A DNA stretch of 13,316 nt from Methanomicrobiales archaeon (GTDB lineage Archaea; Halobacteriota; Methanomicrobia; Methanomicrobiales; JACTUA01): NCBI GenBank assembly GCA_028678885.1, contig JAJRCP010000139.1, forward strand, positions 1 through 13,316, given 5' to 3'. Both the position numbers and the translations under genes were made by a program. The notes beneath the pieces are model-generated. The model saw only the letters and a program-made list of their open reading frames with translations, made no database searches and was not told where the DNA came from. Shown in pieces: positions 6,924-13,316 of the stretch (position 1 is its first letter; every line of letters starts with the position of its first letter).

Positions 6924-7946
6924 ATGATCAAGGTTGCCATCAACGGATATGGGACTATAGGGAAGCGGGTAGCAGATGCTGTGGCGGCCCAGAAGGACAT
7001 GCGGGTGGTCGGAGTCTCAAAGACGAGTCCCAACGCAGAAGCGTATATCGCTCAATCTAGGGGGTTCCCTCTTTATATAGCGGATTTATCCAAAAAACCG
7101 GCCTTTGATAAATTCGGACTTCCGGTCGCAGGAAGTGTACAAGAAATGCTCAAAGAGGCTGATGTCATCGTCGATGCGACACCGGGGGGAGTGGGGGAAA
7201 AGAACAAAGCCCTGTATGAAAAACAAGGCGTTACTGCGATATTTCAGGGAGGTGAAGAGCATGAGGTGGCAGGGTTCTCGTTCTGCTCCGATTGCAATTA
7301 CTCCGAAGCACTGGGACGGCAGTTTATCAGGGTAGTATCCTGCAATACAACGGGCCTCTGCCGGATCATCAATACTATCGATAAAGCGTATGGAGTACAA
7401 AAAGTAAGGGCAACAATGGTGCGTCGTGGTGCAGATCCTGCAGTAATTAAAAAAGGTCCGATTGATGCCATTGTTCTCGATCCTGCCACGGTTCCCAGCC
7501 ATCACGGCCCTGACGTTCAGACAGTGCTTCCCCGCATCGATATCGTGACTATGGCTACGATCGTCCCGACTACCTTTATGCATGTGCATGCAGTGCAGAT
7601 GGACCTGCGGAAAGAGGCCACACGGGAACGGGTTATCGATCTCATCCGTGCCCATTCGCGTCTGGGCCTGGTTCGCAAGGGACCGGCCATCAAGAGCACA
7701 GCGGAGCTGAAAGAATTTGTCATGGATCTCGGGCGTCCACGCGCTGACATGTGGGAGAACGGCATCTTTGAGGAATCGATCACTGCACCAGGGAAGGAGC
7801 TTCTCTTCTTCCAAGCAATTCACCAGGAGGCGGTGGTAGTGGTGGAGAATGTGGATGCCATACGGGCAGCGACCGAGACCATAAAGAACGCAGCAACTTC
7901 TATCCAAATGACGAATGAAGCCCTCCATTTTACTGCGATACGGTAA
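6924..7946 (+). CDS. gap: Type II glyceraldehyde-3-phosphate dehydrogenase
   Basis: A 340-residue archaeal (type II) GAPDH, which oxidises glyceraldehyde 3-phosphate to 1,3-bisphosphoglycerate with NAD(P); in methanogens it works mainly toward sugar synthesis. The Rossmann dinucleotide motif is at the N-terminus (VAINGYGTIGKRV, residues 4-16) and the catalytic cysteine is Cys140 in VVSCNTTGLCR. PSHHGPDV (191-198) and the His residues of FMHVHAVQMD (219-228) complete the active site. An in-frame TTG at 6906 exists, but the protein family starts at MIKVAINGYG, so ATG 6924 is chosen. The length equals that of known archaeal enzymes. It has its own TATA-like box and a hairpin plus T-run downstream, so it looks monocistronic. 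Confidence 0.97.
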   Translation: MIKVAINGYGTIGKRVADAVAAQKDMRVVGVSKTSPNAEAYIAQSRGFPLYIADLSKKPAFDKFGLPVAGSVQEMLKEADVIVDATPGGVGEKNKALYEKQGVTAIFQGGEEHEVAGFSFCSDCNYSEALGRQFIRVVSCNTTGLCRIINTIDKAYGVQKVRATMVRRGADPAVIKKGPIDAIVLDPATVPSHHGPDVQTVLPRIDIVTMATIVPTTFMHVHAVQMDLRKEATRERVIDLIRAHSRLGLVRKGPAIKSTAELKEFVMDLGRPRADMWENGIFEESITAPGKELLFFQAIHQEAVVVVENVDAIRAATETIKNAATSIQMTNEALHFTAIR

Positions 7947-7964
7947 AATCTCATGGACAGTTTT

Positions 7965-7986
7965 GGGGAAGAATTTCCCCCTTTTT
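7965..7986 (+). terminator. Hairpin plus T-run after GAPDH
   Basis: GGGGAA (7965-7970) pairs with TTCCCC (7975-7980) around the loop GAAT, followed by CTTTTT. It lies 18 bases after the GAPDH stop and 41 bases before tyrS, and so would separate the two transcripts. Confidence 0.6.
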
Positions 7987-8027
7987 CCTGTAATTGAACA
8001 ACCCTTAACACCCGATATCACCCAAAT

Positions 8028-8975
8028 ATGGTGATGGATCCGTATTCCCTAGTCACCCGGAACACTGTGGAGATTATTACCGACAAGGAGCTACATGACC
8101 TCCTGAAGAAATCACGGAAACGGGTTTATGCGGGATACGAGCCAAGTGGTGAGATCCACCTTGGGCACCTGGTCACAATTAACAAATTACTGGATCTCCA
8201 GCAGGCAGGATTTGAGGTGGTCGTATTGCTTGCCGATTTGCATGCTTTCCTGAACAGGAAAGGAACGATGGCGGAGGTGCGTGCCCTTGCGGAGTATAAT
8301 CAATCATGTTTCGAAGGACTCGGTCTCTGTAATGTGGAGTATGTGCTTGGCTCGGATCTGCAACTTAATCCAGAATATCAGCTCCTGATACTCCGACTCT
8401 CCCAGGAGATCACCCTGAATCGTGCCACGAGGAGCATGGATGAGGTCGGAAGACAGATGGATAATCCCATGGTCTCTCAGATGATTTATCCCATCATGCA
8501 AATGGTAGACATTGCACGACTTGGATTGGATGCAGCGGTGGGAGGGATTGATCAGAGAAAGATACACATGCTCGCACGTGAGCACCTTCCATCAATCGGC
8601 TATCCAGCGCCGCTCTGTATCCATACTCCCCTGTTATTAGGACTCGATGGACAGAAGATGTCCTCATCCCGTGGAAATTACCTATCTGTGGCAGACTCCG
8701 AAGAAGAGATCAATCAGAAAATGGAAAAAGCGTTCTGCCCGTTGTCCATTGAGGAAAACCCGGTATTACAGATTTACCAACTCCATATCTTTCCGAGATT
8801 CTGCAGTATCACGGTTACAAGACCAGCAAAATACGGGAGAGACAGGGAATTCAATTGTTATAAGGATCTAGAAAAAGCATATGCAGCAAAAGAGATCCAT
8901 CCCCAGGATCTGAAAAAGACCGCTGCGCGATATCTGGTCGATATGCTCCTTCAGGTCCGTCAATACCTTGCATAG
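8028..8975 (+). CDS. tyrS: Tyrosyl-tRNA synthetase
   Basis: A 315-residue class Ic synthetase that attaches tyrosine to tRNA-Tyr. The HIGH-type motif is HLGH at residues 44-47 (in GYEPSGEIHLGHL) and KMSSS is at 210-214. The tyrosine pocket is marked by Tyr34, Tyr154, Gln158, Asp161 and the GGIDQR loop (172-177). The protein ends soon after the helical anticodon domain and lacks the bacterial S4-like tail, as in archaeal enzymes of about 306-320 residues. ATG 8028 is used; a second ATG two codons later (8034) is possible. No Shine-Dalgarno is seen, so initiation may be leaderless. The rio1 start lies 9 bases after the stop, which indicates an operon with rio1 and the KH gene. Confidence 0.97.
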   Translation: MVMDPYSLVTRNTVEIITDKELHDLLKKSRKRVYAGYEPSGEIHLGHLVTINKLLDLQQAGFEVVVLLADLHAFLNRKGTMAEVRALAEYNQSCFEGLGLCNVEYVLGSDLQLNPEYQLLILRLSQEITLNRATRSMDEVGRQMDNPMVSQMIYPIMQMVDIARLGLDAAVGGIDQRKIHMLAREHLPSIGYPAPLCIHTPLLLGLDGQKMSSSRGNYLSVADSEEEINQKMEKAFCPLSIEENPVLQIYQLHIFPRFCSITVTRPAKYGRDREFNCYKDLEKAYAAKEIHPQDLKKTAARYLVDMLLQVRQYLA

Positions 8976-8984
8976 GAAGATTTT

Positions 8985-9761
8985 ATGGTTCGTGAAAATA
9001 CCCTGGATCGGTTCGATAAACGACTCGAGGCATTCGGAGTCCGGGTAAAGGATGCGGACCAGCTGAAGGTCCGTCAGGATGTCTTCGATGAAGCCACTTA
9101 CCTTGCTCTCTACCGGCTCGCACACAAAAAGCTGATCACCGCAATAGGGGGGGTGATAAGTACCGGGAAAGAAGCAAATATCTTCTATGGAGAGAGGGAT
9201 GCATTTACCCTCGCTATAAAGATCTACCTCATTCGGACTGCCAATTTTAAAGCGATGACCGAGTACATTGATGGAGATCCCCGCTTCGCAAATATCCGAA
9301 GGTCCCGGAAAGATCTTGTCTTTGCCTGGACTAGGAAAGAGTATAGTAATCTCATTCGGGCGCACGAAGCTGGAGTGCCGGTTCCGGAACCTCAGGGTTT
9401 TGACCGGAATATCCTTCTAATGCAGTTCCTCGGGGAAGGAGATCTCCCATATCCCCAGCTCCGGATTGCGAAGATAGAAGAACCCGCGGCAATCTACCGG
9501 GATATACTCGAATATGTGGAGACCTTATTCCGCGAGGCACATCTCGTCCATGGTGACCTCAGCGAATATAACATCCTGCTTGGAGACATTCCTTATTTTA
9601 TTGATATGGGGCAGTCGGTGACCCTGGATCACCCCCGGGCCCTTTACTTCTTATCGAGAGATATTACCCAAGTGAACAGATTTTTCAGGCATTACTGCGA
9701 TGTTATTGAGGAGAAGGAGATTTTTGATCGGATCACGCAGGGCATGGAGAGAGAGCCATAG
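8985..9761 (+). CDS. rio1: Rio1-type serine/threonine kinase/ATPase
   Basis: A 258-residue Rio1 family atypical kinase. The nucleotide loop is STGKEANIF (residues 59-67), the ATP-contacting lysine is Lys79 in LAIKIYLI, the catalytic loop is HGDLSEYN (Asp191, Asn196) and the metal-binding Asp207 lies in FIDMGQSV. TANFKAM and RKEYSNLIRAHEAGVPVPEP are further Rio1 signatures. In eukaryotes Rio1 acts as an ATPase in the last steps of 40S maturation, and archaeal Rio1 is thought to act on pre-30S particles. AGGA at 8974-8977, overlapping the tyrS stop, may act as a Shine-Dalgarno for ATG 8985. The next gene begins 12 bases after the stop and encodes a KH protein of the same pathway. This rio1-KH pairing is widely conserved in archaea. 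Confidence 0.96.
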   Translation: MVRENTLDRFDKRLEAFGVRVKDADQLKVRQDVFDEATYLALYRLAHKKLITAIGGVISTGKEANIFYGERDAFTLAIKIYLIRTANFKAMTEYIDGDPRFANIRRSRKDLVFAWTRKEYSNLIRAHEAGVPVPEPQGFDRNILLMQFLGEGDLPYPQLRIAKIEEPAAIYRDILEYVETLFREAHLVHGDLSEYNILLGDIPYFIDMGQSVTLDHPRALYFLSRDITQVNRFFRHYCDVIEEKEIFDRITQGMEREP

Positions 9762-9773
9762 GAGTGGTGGAAG

Positions 9774-10316
9774 ATGACGAGCCAAGAGATCAAAGTAGCC
9801 GGCGACCGTATCGGCGTCCTTATCGGAAAGGGAGGTTCCACGAAGGGAGAGATAGAGGAAAAGACTCATACGGAAATACGGGTGGACAGCAAGGAGGGGG
9901 TAGTCATGGTAGAAGGAGAAGAGGCGGAAGGTGTGATCACAGCGGTAAAGGTGATCGAAGCAGTCAACCGAGGTTTCTCTCCTGAACGGGCTTTCCAGCT
10001 AATGGGAGATGTGGATTTGGTACTGGACGTTATTGATCTCAGTAAATCGGTAGACACTCCTCGCCAGCTGGAACGAGTGAGGGGCCGGATCATCGGAAGG
10101 GCGGGTCGTTCACGGGAACAGATTGAGGATATGACCGGAACCTCAATCTCTGTGCATGGAAAGACCATCTCCATCATCGGACCTTTCGAACAGGTAAAAA
10201 CCTCCCGAACGGCAGTTGAGATGCTCATCAATGGTGTACCTCATGAGACGGTGTTCTCGTTTCTGGACAAGAAGAAGAGTGAGGCAAAACAGGACGTGAT
10301 AAGATATTACTACTGA
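9774..10316 (+). CDS. KH-domain rRNA-processing protein (Pno1/Krr1/Dim2)
   Basis: A 180-residue protein with two KH RNA-binding domains. KH1 (about residues 5-65) has the loop IGKGGSTKGEIEE, and KH2 (about 83-155) has IIGRAGRSREQIEDMTG followed by SISVHGKTISIIG. This is the archaeal counterpart of Pno1/Dim2 and Krr1; Dim2 binds near the 3' end of small-subunit rRNA and works with Nob1 and Rio kinases. KH2 carries GRAGR in place of the standard GxxG, which I believe is usual for this family. The Shine-Dalgarno AGGAGTGG overlaps the rio1 stop codon, and the gap is 12 bases. No topoisomerase VI gene follows, although topVIB often does in other archaea; a helicase gene follows after about 100 bases. 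Confidence 0.94.
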   Translation: MTSQEIKVAGDRIGVLIGKGGSTKGEIEEKTHTEIRVDSKEGVVMVEGEEAEGVITAVKVIEAVNRGFSPERAFQLMGDVDLVLDVIDLSKSVDTPRQLERVRGRIIGRAGRSREQIEDMTGTSISVHGKTISIIGPFEQVKTSRTAVEMLINGVPHETVFSFLDKKKSEAKQDVIRYYY

Positions 10317-10333
10317 TCCAACCTTCCCTTCCT

Positions 10334-10364
10334 CTGGAAATGCGATTTCCAGGAATTCTTCCTG
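10334..10364. repeat. Two overlapping perfect inverted repeats
   Basis: CTGGAAAT (10334-10341) pairs with ATTTCCAG (10345-10352) around GCG. CAGGAA (10350-10355) pairs with TTCCTG (10359-10364) around TTC. The two stems share 10350-10352 and so cannot form in full together. They lie between the KH gene stop and the helicase promoter, with no T-run after them. They could be a processing or termination signal, a binding site, or chance. Confidence 0.4.
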
Positions 10365-10375
10365 AATCGTACATT

Positions 10376-10388
10376 GGATAAATAAAAA
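10376..10388 (+). promoter_or_regulatory. TATA-like box of the helicase gene
   Basis: The AT-rich stretch TTGGATAAATAAAAA around 10374-10388 would place a transcript start near 10405-10412, a few bases before the Shine-Dalgarno and start of the helicase gene. This suggests that hel308-cgi121 can be transcribed separately from tyrS-rio1-KH. Confidence 0.4.
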
Positions 10389-10405
10389 TGATTCATGCAG
10401 TGGAA

Positions 10406-10412
10406 AAGGAGG
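10406..10412 (+). promoter_or_regulatory. Shine-Dalgarno site that sets the helicase start
   Basis: AAGGAGG lies 1 base before GTG 10414 but 7 bases before GTG 10420. The second spacing is workable, so the start is placed at 10420, giving an N-terminus MRIADLP that matches the family. Confidence 0.6.
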
Positions 10413-10419
10413 GGTGAGC

Positions 10420-12558
10420 GTGAGAATTGCTGATCTCCCCATTCCACCCCCCCTTGCAGACCGGTACCGGCAGCAGGGAATCCTCGAGCTATATCCTCCC
10501 CAAGAAATTTGCGTGGAGAAGGGTTTATTCGAGTGGAATAACCTGATCGTTTCTATCACTACTGCGAGTGGAAAGACCCTGATTGCAGAAATGGCCATGC
10601 ATCATCATTGTGCTCGTGGTGGAAAGTGTCTCTATGTAGTCCCTCTGAAGGCACTGGCAAGTGAAAAGTACGAAGAATTTTCTGGTAAAGGCCTTTCAGT
10701 GGGTATCGCCACGGGAGATTATGATCGCCGCGACGAATATCTCGGGAGGAATCAGCTCGTCATCGCTACCAGTGAAAAAGTAGATTCGCTTCTCCGCAAC
10801 ATCAGCCCCTGGCTCGGGGATATCACACTTCTAGTCATAGACGAAGTGCATCTCCTGGACTCCTCAGACCGAGGACCGACTCTCGAGATGGTGATCACGA
10901 AGCTGCGCTACCAGAACCCTCGCATGCAGATAATTGCACTCAGTGCAACGATTGGTAATCCTCAGGAACTCGCGGGATGGCTTGAAGCGGAACCTGTCAC
11001 CTCCACCTGGAGGCCAGTTGAGCTCAGGCAGGGTGTGTTTTATCGGGGAAAGATCGTCTTTCTATCCGGAGAGCGTTCGGTTCCCTCGGTCTCAAAATTT
11101 GACGATCTCAACTTGGTTATGGATACACTTGGAGAAGGTGGGCAGTGCCTCGTTTTCGTCAGTTCGCGTAGGAATGCTGAAGCCTTTGCACATAAAGTTG
11201 CGGGATTTCTCGGGTCTGGGGATGGAAGAAGATCCGCCATTTCAGACGAGCTTTGTTCTCTCTCTGAGATAGAGATGGAAAAGGAGCTTGCAGCATGTAT
11301 CCGGTGTGGAACGGCGTACCATCATGCCGGGCTTAGGCGCGAGGTACGATCTCTTGTCGAAAAAGGATTCCGGAAGGGGGATATCCGGTGTATCGCCTCC
11401 ACACCCACGCTGGCTGCTGGACTGAACCTTCCTGCAAGGCGGGTCCTCATCCGTGACTACCTCCGTTATGAAGCCGGCGAAGGCATGGTACCTATTCCCG
11501 TTCGTGAATACCATCAGATGGCCGGGCGGGCCGGTAGGCCACGGCTCGATCCATATGGTGAGGCGGTATTGATCGCAAAGGGGGAGGGGGATGTGGAGCG
11601 GCTCGCAGACTGGTACCTGAATGCCCCTCCGGAGGACATTCGGTCCCGGTGTGCCACTACCTGGGCCCTTTGCACCCATATCCTTTCCCTGATCTCAACC
11701 GGTTTCACCACAGATTATACCGGTCTTTCAGACTTTCTCAAAAGGACATTATACAGTCACCAGAAAGGGGATGAGGCTCTTCTGGAGAACGTCCTTCTAC
11801 AGTCGATGGAATACCTCCGTATCAGCGAAATGGTATTTGAGGTTGGGGACCGTTATCGATCTACCGAGTACGGCACCCTCGTTTCCCGCCTGTATCTCGA
11901 TCCACGCAGTGCAGAGCTGATCGCGACCACAATGAGGAAAAACATTTCGTTCTCGGAACTCGGGTTTCTTCAGCTTATCTGCAGGACTCCAGATATGCCT
12001 TGCTTGCACTTGAAGAAAGGAGACCAACACCTCTTAGACCGGGTTCTCCGAGAGCATGGCGACGCGCTCTGGCTTGAGATCCCCTTCTATGGTGACGAGG
12101 AGATGGAAGGATTCCTATCCGGTTTGAAAACCGCTCTGCTGCTGCTTGATTGGGCAAATGAGACGGGTGAGGCGATCATCTGTGAGCGTTACGGAGTAGG
12201 GCCAGGAGATATTTACACTATGGTGGAGAGCGTGCAATGGCTTCTTCATGCTGGCACTCGGATCTCAGGGATGTTTGCCCCTCACCTAGCCACCATGCTG
12301 GGTGATTTTGAGCTAAGGGTGAAAAATGGTATCAAGGAAGAGCTTCTTCCGCTCATCCGGTTGCGAGGAATCGGGAGGGTACGCGCTCGACGCCTATACA
12401 ATCATGGTATTACCAATCCTGCGGTGATGAAAGCGGCAGGTAGGGCGCAGATTGTACCTATCCTGGGTGCAGGGATCACCGATCAAATCTTTGCCCAGCT
12501 GGAGGGAGGCGTGGAGGGGCTAGAGGATACTCAGGTATCTCTGGAGGGGGACCAATGA
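10420..12558 (+). CDS. hel308: Hel308-type ATP-dependent DNA helicase
   Basis: A 712-residue superfamily 2, Ski2-like helicase. Hel308 unwinds DNA 3' to 5' and acts at stalled forks and in repair. Visible motifs: Q motif YPPQ (25-28), Walker A TTASGKT with Lys52, VVPLKALASEKY (motif Ia, about 73-84), DEVH (141-144), SATIGN (175-180), HHAGLRR (301-307), ASTPTLAAGLNLPARRV (motif V, 326-342) and QMAGRAGRP (motif VI, 366-374). A winged-helix and ratchet region follows. The C-terminus has a helix-hairpin-helix, RLRGIGRVRARRLY (about 647-660), as in Hel308 domain 5. GTG 10420 is preferred over GTG 10414 because of Shine-Dalgarno spacing. The stop TGA overlaps the cgi121 start as ATGA, so translation of the two is probably coupled. 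Full length, no lesions seen. Confidence 0.94.
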   Translation: MRIADLPIPPPLADRYRQQGILELYPPQEICVEKGLFEWNNLIVSITTASGKTLIAEMAMHHHCARGGKCLYVVPLKALASEKYEEFSGKGLSVGIATGDYDRRDEYLGRNQLVIATSEKVDSLLRNISPWLGDITLLVIDEVHLLDSSDRGPTLEMVITKLRYQNPRMQIIALSATIGNPQELAGWLEAEPVTSTWRPVELRQGVFYRGKIVFLSGERSVPSVSKFDDLNLVMDTLGEGGQCLVFVSSRRNAEAFAHKVAGFLGSGDGRRSAISDELCSLSEIEMEKELAACIRCGTAYHHAGLRREVRSLVEKGFRKGDIRCIASTPTLAAGLNLPARRVLIRDYLRYEAGEGMVPIPVREYHQMAGRAGRPRLDPYGEAVLIAKGEGDVERLADWYLNAPPEDIRSRCATTWALCTHILSLISTGFTTDYTGLSDFLKRTLYSHQKGDEALLENVLLQSMEYLRISEMVFEVGDRYRSTEYGTLVSRLYLDPRSAELIATTMRKNISFSELGFLQLICRTPDMPCLHLKKGDQHLLDRVLREHGDALWLEIPFYGDEEMEGFLSGLKTALLLLDWANETGEAIICERYGVGPGDIYTMVESVQWLLHAGTRISGMFAPHLATMLGDFELRVKNGIKEELLPLIRLRGIGRVRARRLYNHGITNPAVMKAAGRAQIVPILGAGITDQIFAQLEGGVEGLEDTQVSLEGDQ

Positions 12559-13076
12559 TGGGGCTATCGGGGGATTTTGAGATTGTGCAGGCTGTGGTTC
12601 TAATGCCTCAGCCTGAAGGGTTGATCGATACAATCCGTGAAATCGGTTCGCGTCATGGATGCCGTATTGTATGCCTGGATGCGGAACGCTTGGCAGGTAG
12701 AGAACATGTACGGATGGCAGCACAGTACGGTATCCGTTCTTGGAAAAGAGGGACCGCGATTGCAGATTCACTGGAGATGGAGATACTCCTCTATGCAGGG
12801 GGCACACGGCAGACAAGTATCGCGCGTGCCTATGGCATTGATCCGGGGACAAGGAATCTCTACCTCTGTTTTATTCCGTCGATGGGTGGTGCTAAGGGAG
12901 AGCTGGAAGCTTGGGTAAAGCTTGTGACTGATGACTGGGATGAGATTAGTGAAGAAAAGATCGTAAGGTTGATGGAGCTCTTTGGGATCACGAAGGCTGA
13001 ACGGGAAATCGCAGGAGATAGACGATTCGCCAACCTCGTTCTCGAACGGGTCGCACTGTTGGATGTATACCGCTGA
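12555..13076 (+). CDS. cgi121: KEOPS complex subunit Cgi121
   Basis: A 173-residue protein of the Cgi121 (TPRKB) family, a subunit of KEOPS, which with Sua5/TsaC products makes t6A37 on ANN-decoding tRNAs. Cgi121 binds the Bud32 kinase and the tRNA 3' end. Family features are the central LEMEILLYAGGTRQTSIARAYGI region (about 72-94) and a downstream MELFGIT segment (about 140-146) near the C-terminus. The level of similarity I can judge is moderate. ATG 12555 overlaps the helicase stop by 4 bases (ATGA); GGAGG 12543-12547 lies 7 bases upstream. A second ATG directly follows at 12558. No other KEOPS gene is in the window. The gene converges on the moaB-like gene, with 23 bases between the stops. 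Confidence 0.85.
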   Translation: MMGLSGDFEIVQAVVLMPQPEGLIDTIREIGSRHGCRIVCLDAERLAGREHVRMAAQYGIRSWKRGTAIADSLEMEILLYAGGTRQTSIARAYGIDPGTRNLYLCFIPSMGGAKGELEAWVKLVTDDWDEISEEKIVRLMELFGITKAEREIAGDRRFANLVLERVALLDVYR

Positions 13077-13099
13077 ATGATTAGATATCAGACCTATTC

Positions 13100-13316
13100 C
13101 TACCTACCTGCATGGGTAAGAATGTGCGCGATCTCGGGAAGGATAATAGATCTGACCGCAAGACGGGCTGCGTTTGGTGAGCCGGGAATGCAAAATACGG
13201 CCTTTTTATCAATAATTCCCGCAAGAGCACGGGAGAGAATGGCGGGAGTCCCGATCTCCTGGTAACTCCTCCAGCGAAATATCTCCCCGAATCCATCAAT
13301 TCTTTTTTCAATGAAA
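13100..13316 (-). CDS. moaB: MoaB/MogA-family molybdopterin protein, 3' end only
   Basis: The last 71 residues of a gene that enters from the right edge; its start is outside the window. It has IDGFGEIFRWRSYQEIG, AILSRALAGIIDKKAVF and CIPGSPNAARLAVRSIILPE, the C-terminal half of the MoaB/MogA (MoCF) domain, where the GEIFR and PGSPNA segments line the molybdopterin-binding site. These proteins adenylylate molybdopterin during molybdenum or tungsten cofactor synthesis, which methanogens need for formylmethanofuran and formate dehydrogenases. The stop TAG is at 13100-13102. A different minus-strand frame over the same bases is a shadow. Confidence 0.9.
   Translation of the reverse strand, partial: FIEKRIDGFGEIFRWRSYQEIGTPAILSRALAGIIDKKAVFCIPGSPNAARLAVRSIILPEIAHILTHAGR

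Noticed and set aside
7086..8021. Long (311-codon) minus-strand open frame opposite GAPDH
   Set aside because: It is antisense to a clear GAPDH gene. Its composition is rich in Cys and His with no family motifs, as expected for a shadow frame.
8868..9365. 165-codon minus-strand frame
   Set aside because: It is antisense to the tyrS end and rio1, and both sense genes have intact catalytic motifs.
1..13316. CRISPR arrays, insertion sequences, tRNA or rRNA genes, prophage or defence genes
   Set aside because: I found no regularly spaced repeats, transposase motifs, terminal inverted repeats or tRNA-like T-arms when reading the intergenic stretches on both strands.

Overview
The window is archaeal and most likely comes from a methanogenic euryarchaeon close to Methanomicrobiales. 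The evidence is a type II (archaeal) glyceraldehyde-3-phosphate dehydrogenase, a short archaeal-type tyrosyl-tRNA synthetase, Rio1, a two-KH Pno1/Dim2 homologue, a Hel308-type helicase, the KEOPS subunit Cgi121 and Tsr3. TATA-like boxes sit 25-30 bases before several start codons, as expected for leaderless archaeal genes. YgiQ-type radical SAM and LemA proteins are bacterial-looking families that also occur in methanogens. The exact genus is inference.

Layout. Positions 1-336 hold no convincing gene but contain nested inverted repeats that could fold as RNA. A YgiQ-family radical SAM gene (minus, 337-2193) diverges from a LemA-family gene (plus, 2333-2902). Positions 2903-3415 hold no intact gene: there is a T-tract, a run of ten C, and weak coding traces on the minus strand. 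Positions 3416-4419 are a heavily decayed gene for an archaeal SelB/EF-Tu-like protein. Its family signature can be followed end to end through four reading-frame changes and three in-frame stops. Next come a nucleoside 2-deoxyribosyltransferase-like gene (minus, 4585-5016), tsr3 (plus, 5214-5705), an HD-domain phosphohydrolase (5747-6640), GAPDH (6924-7946, followed by a hairpin plus T-run), then tyrS, rio1 and a KH-domain gene in tight succession (8028-10316). Hel308 (10420-12558) overlaps cgi121 (12555-13076). The window closes with the 3' end of a MoaB/MogA-family gene on the minus strand (13100-13316), which runs off the edge.

How the genes fit together. Most of the right-hand two thirds serves translation. 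Tsr3, Rio1 and the KH protein are homologues of eukaryotic late small-subunit maturation factors, tyrS charges tRNA, and Cgi121 belongs to the complex that makes t6A on tRNA. Hel308 (DNA repair and replication forks) is translationally coupled to cgi121. I saw no mobile element, CRISPR array, tRNA or rRNA gene. The best evidence for something unusual is the SelB-like pseudogene and the eroded-looking stretch in front of it. I did not find a clearly new multi-gene system.
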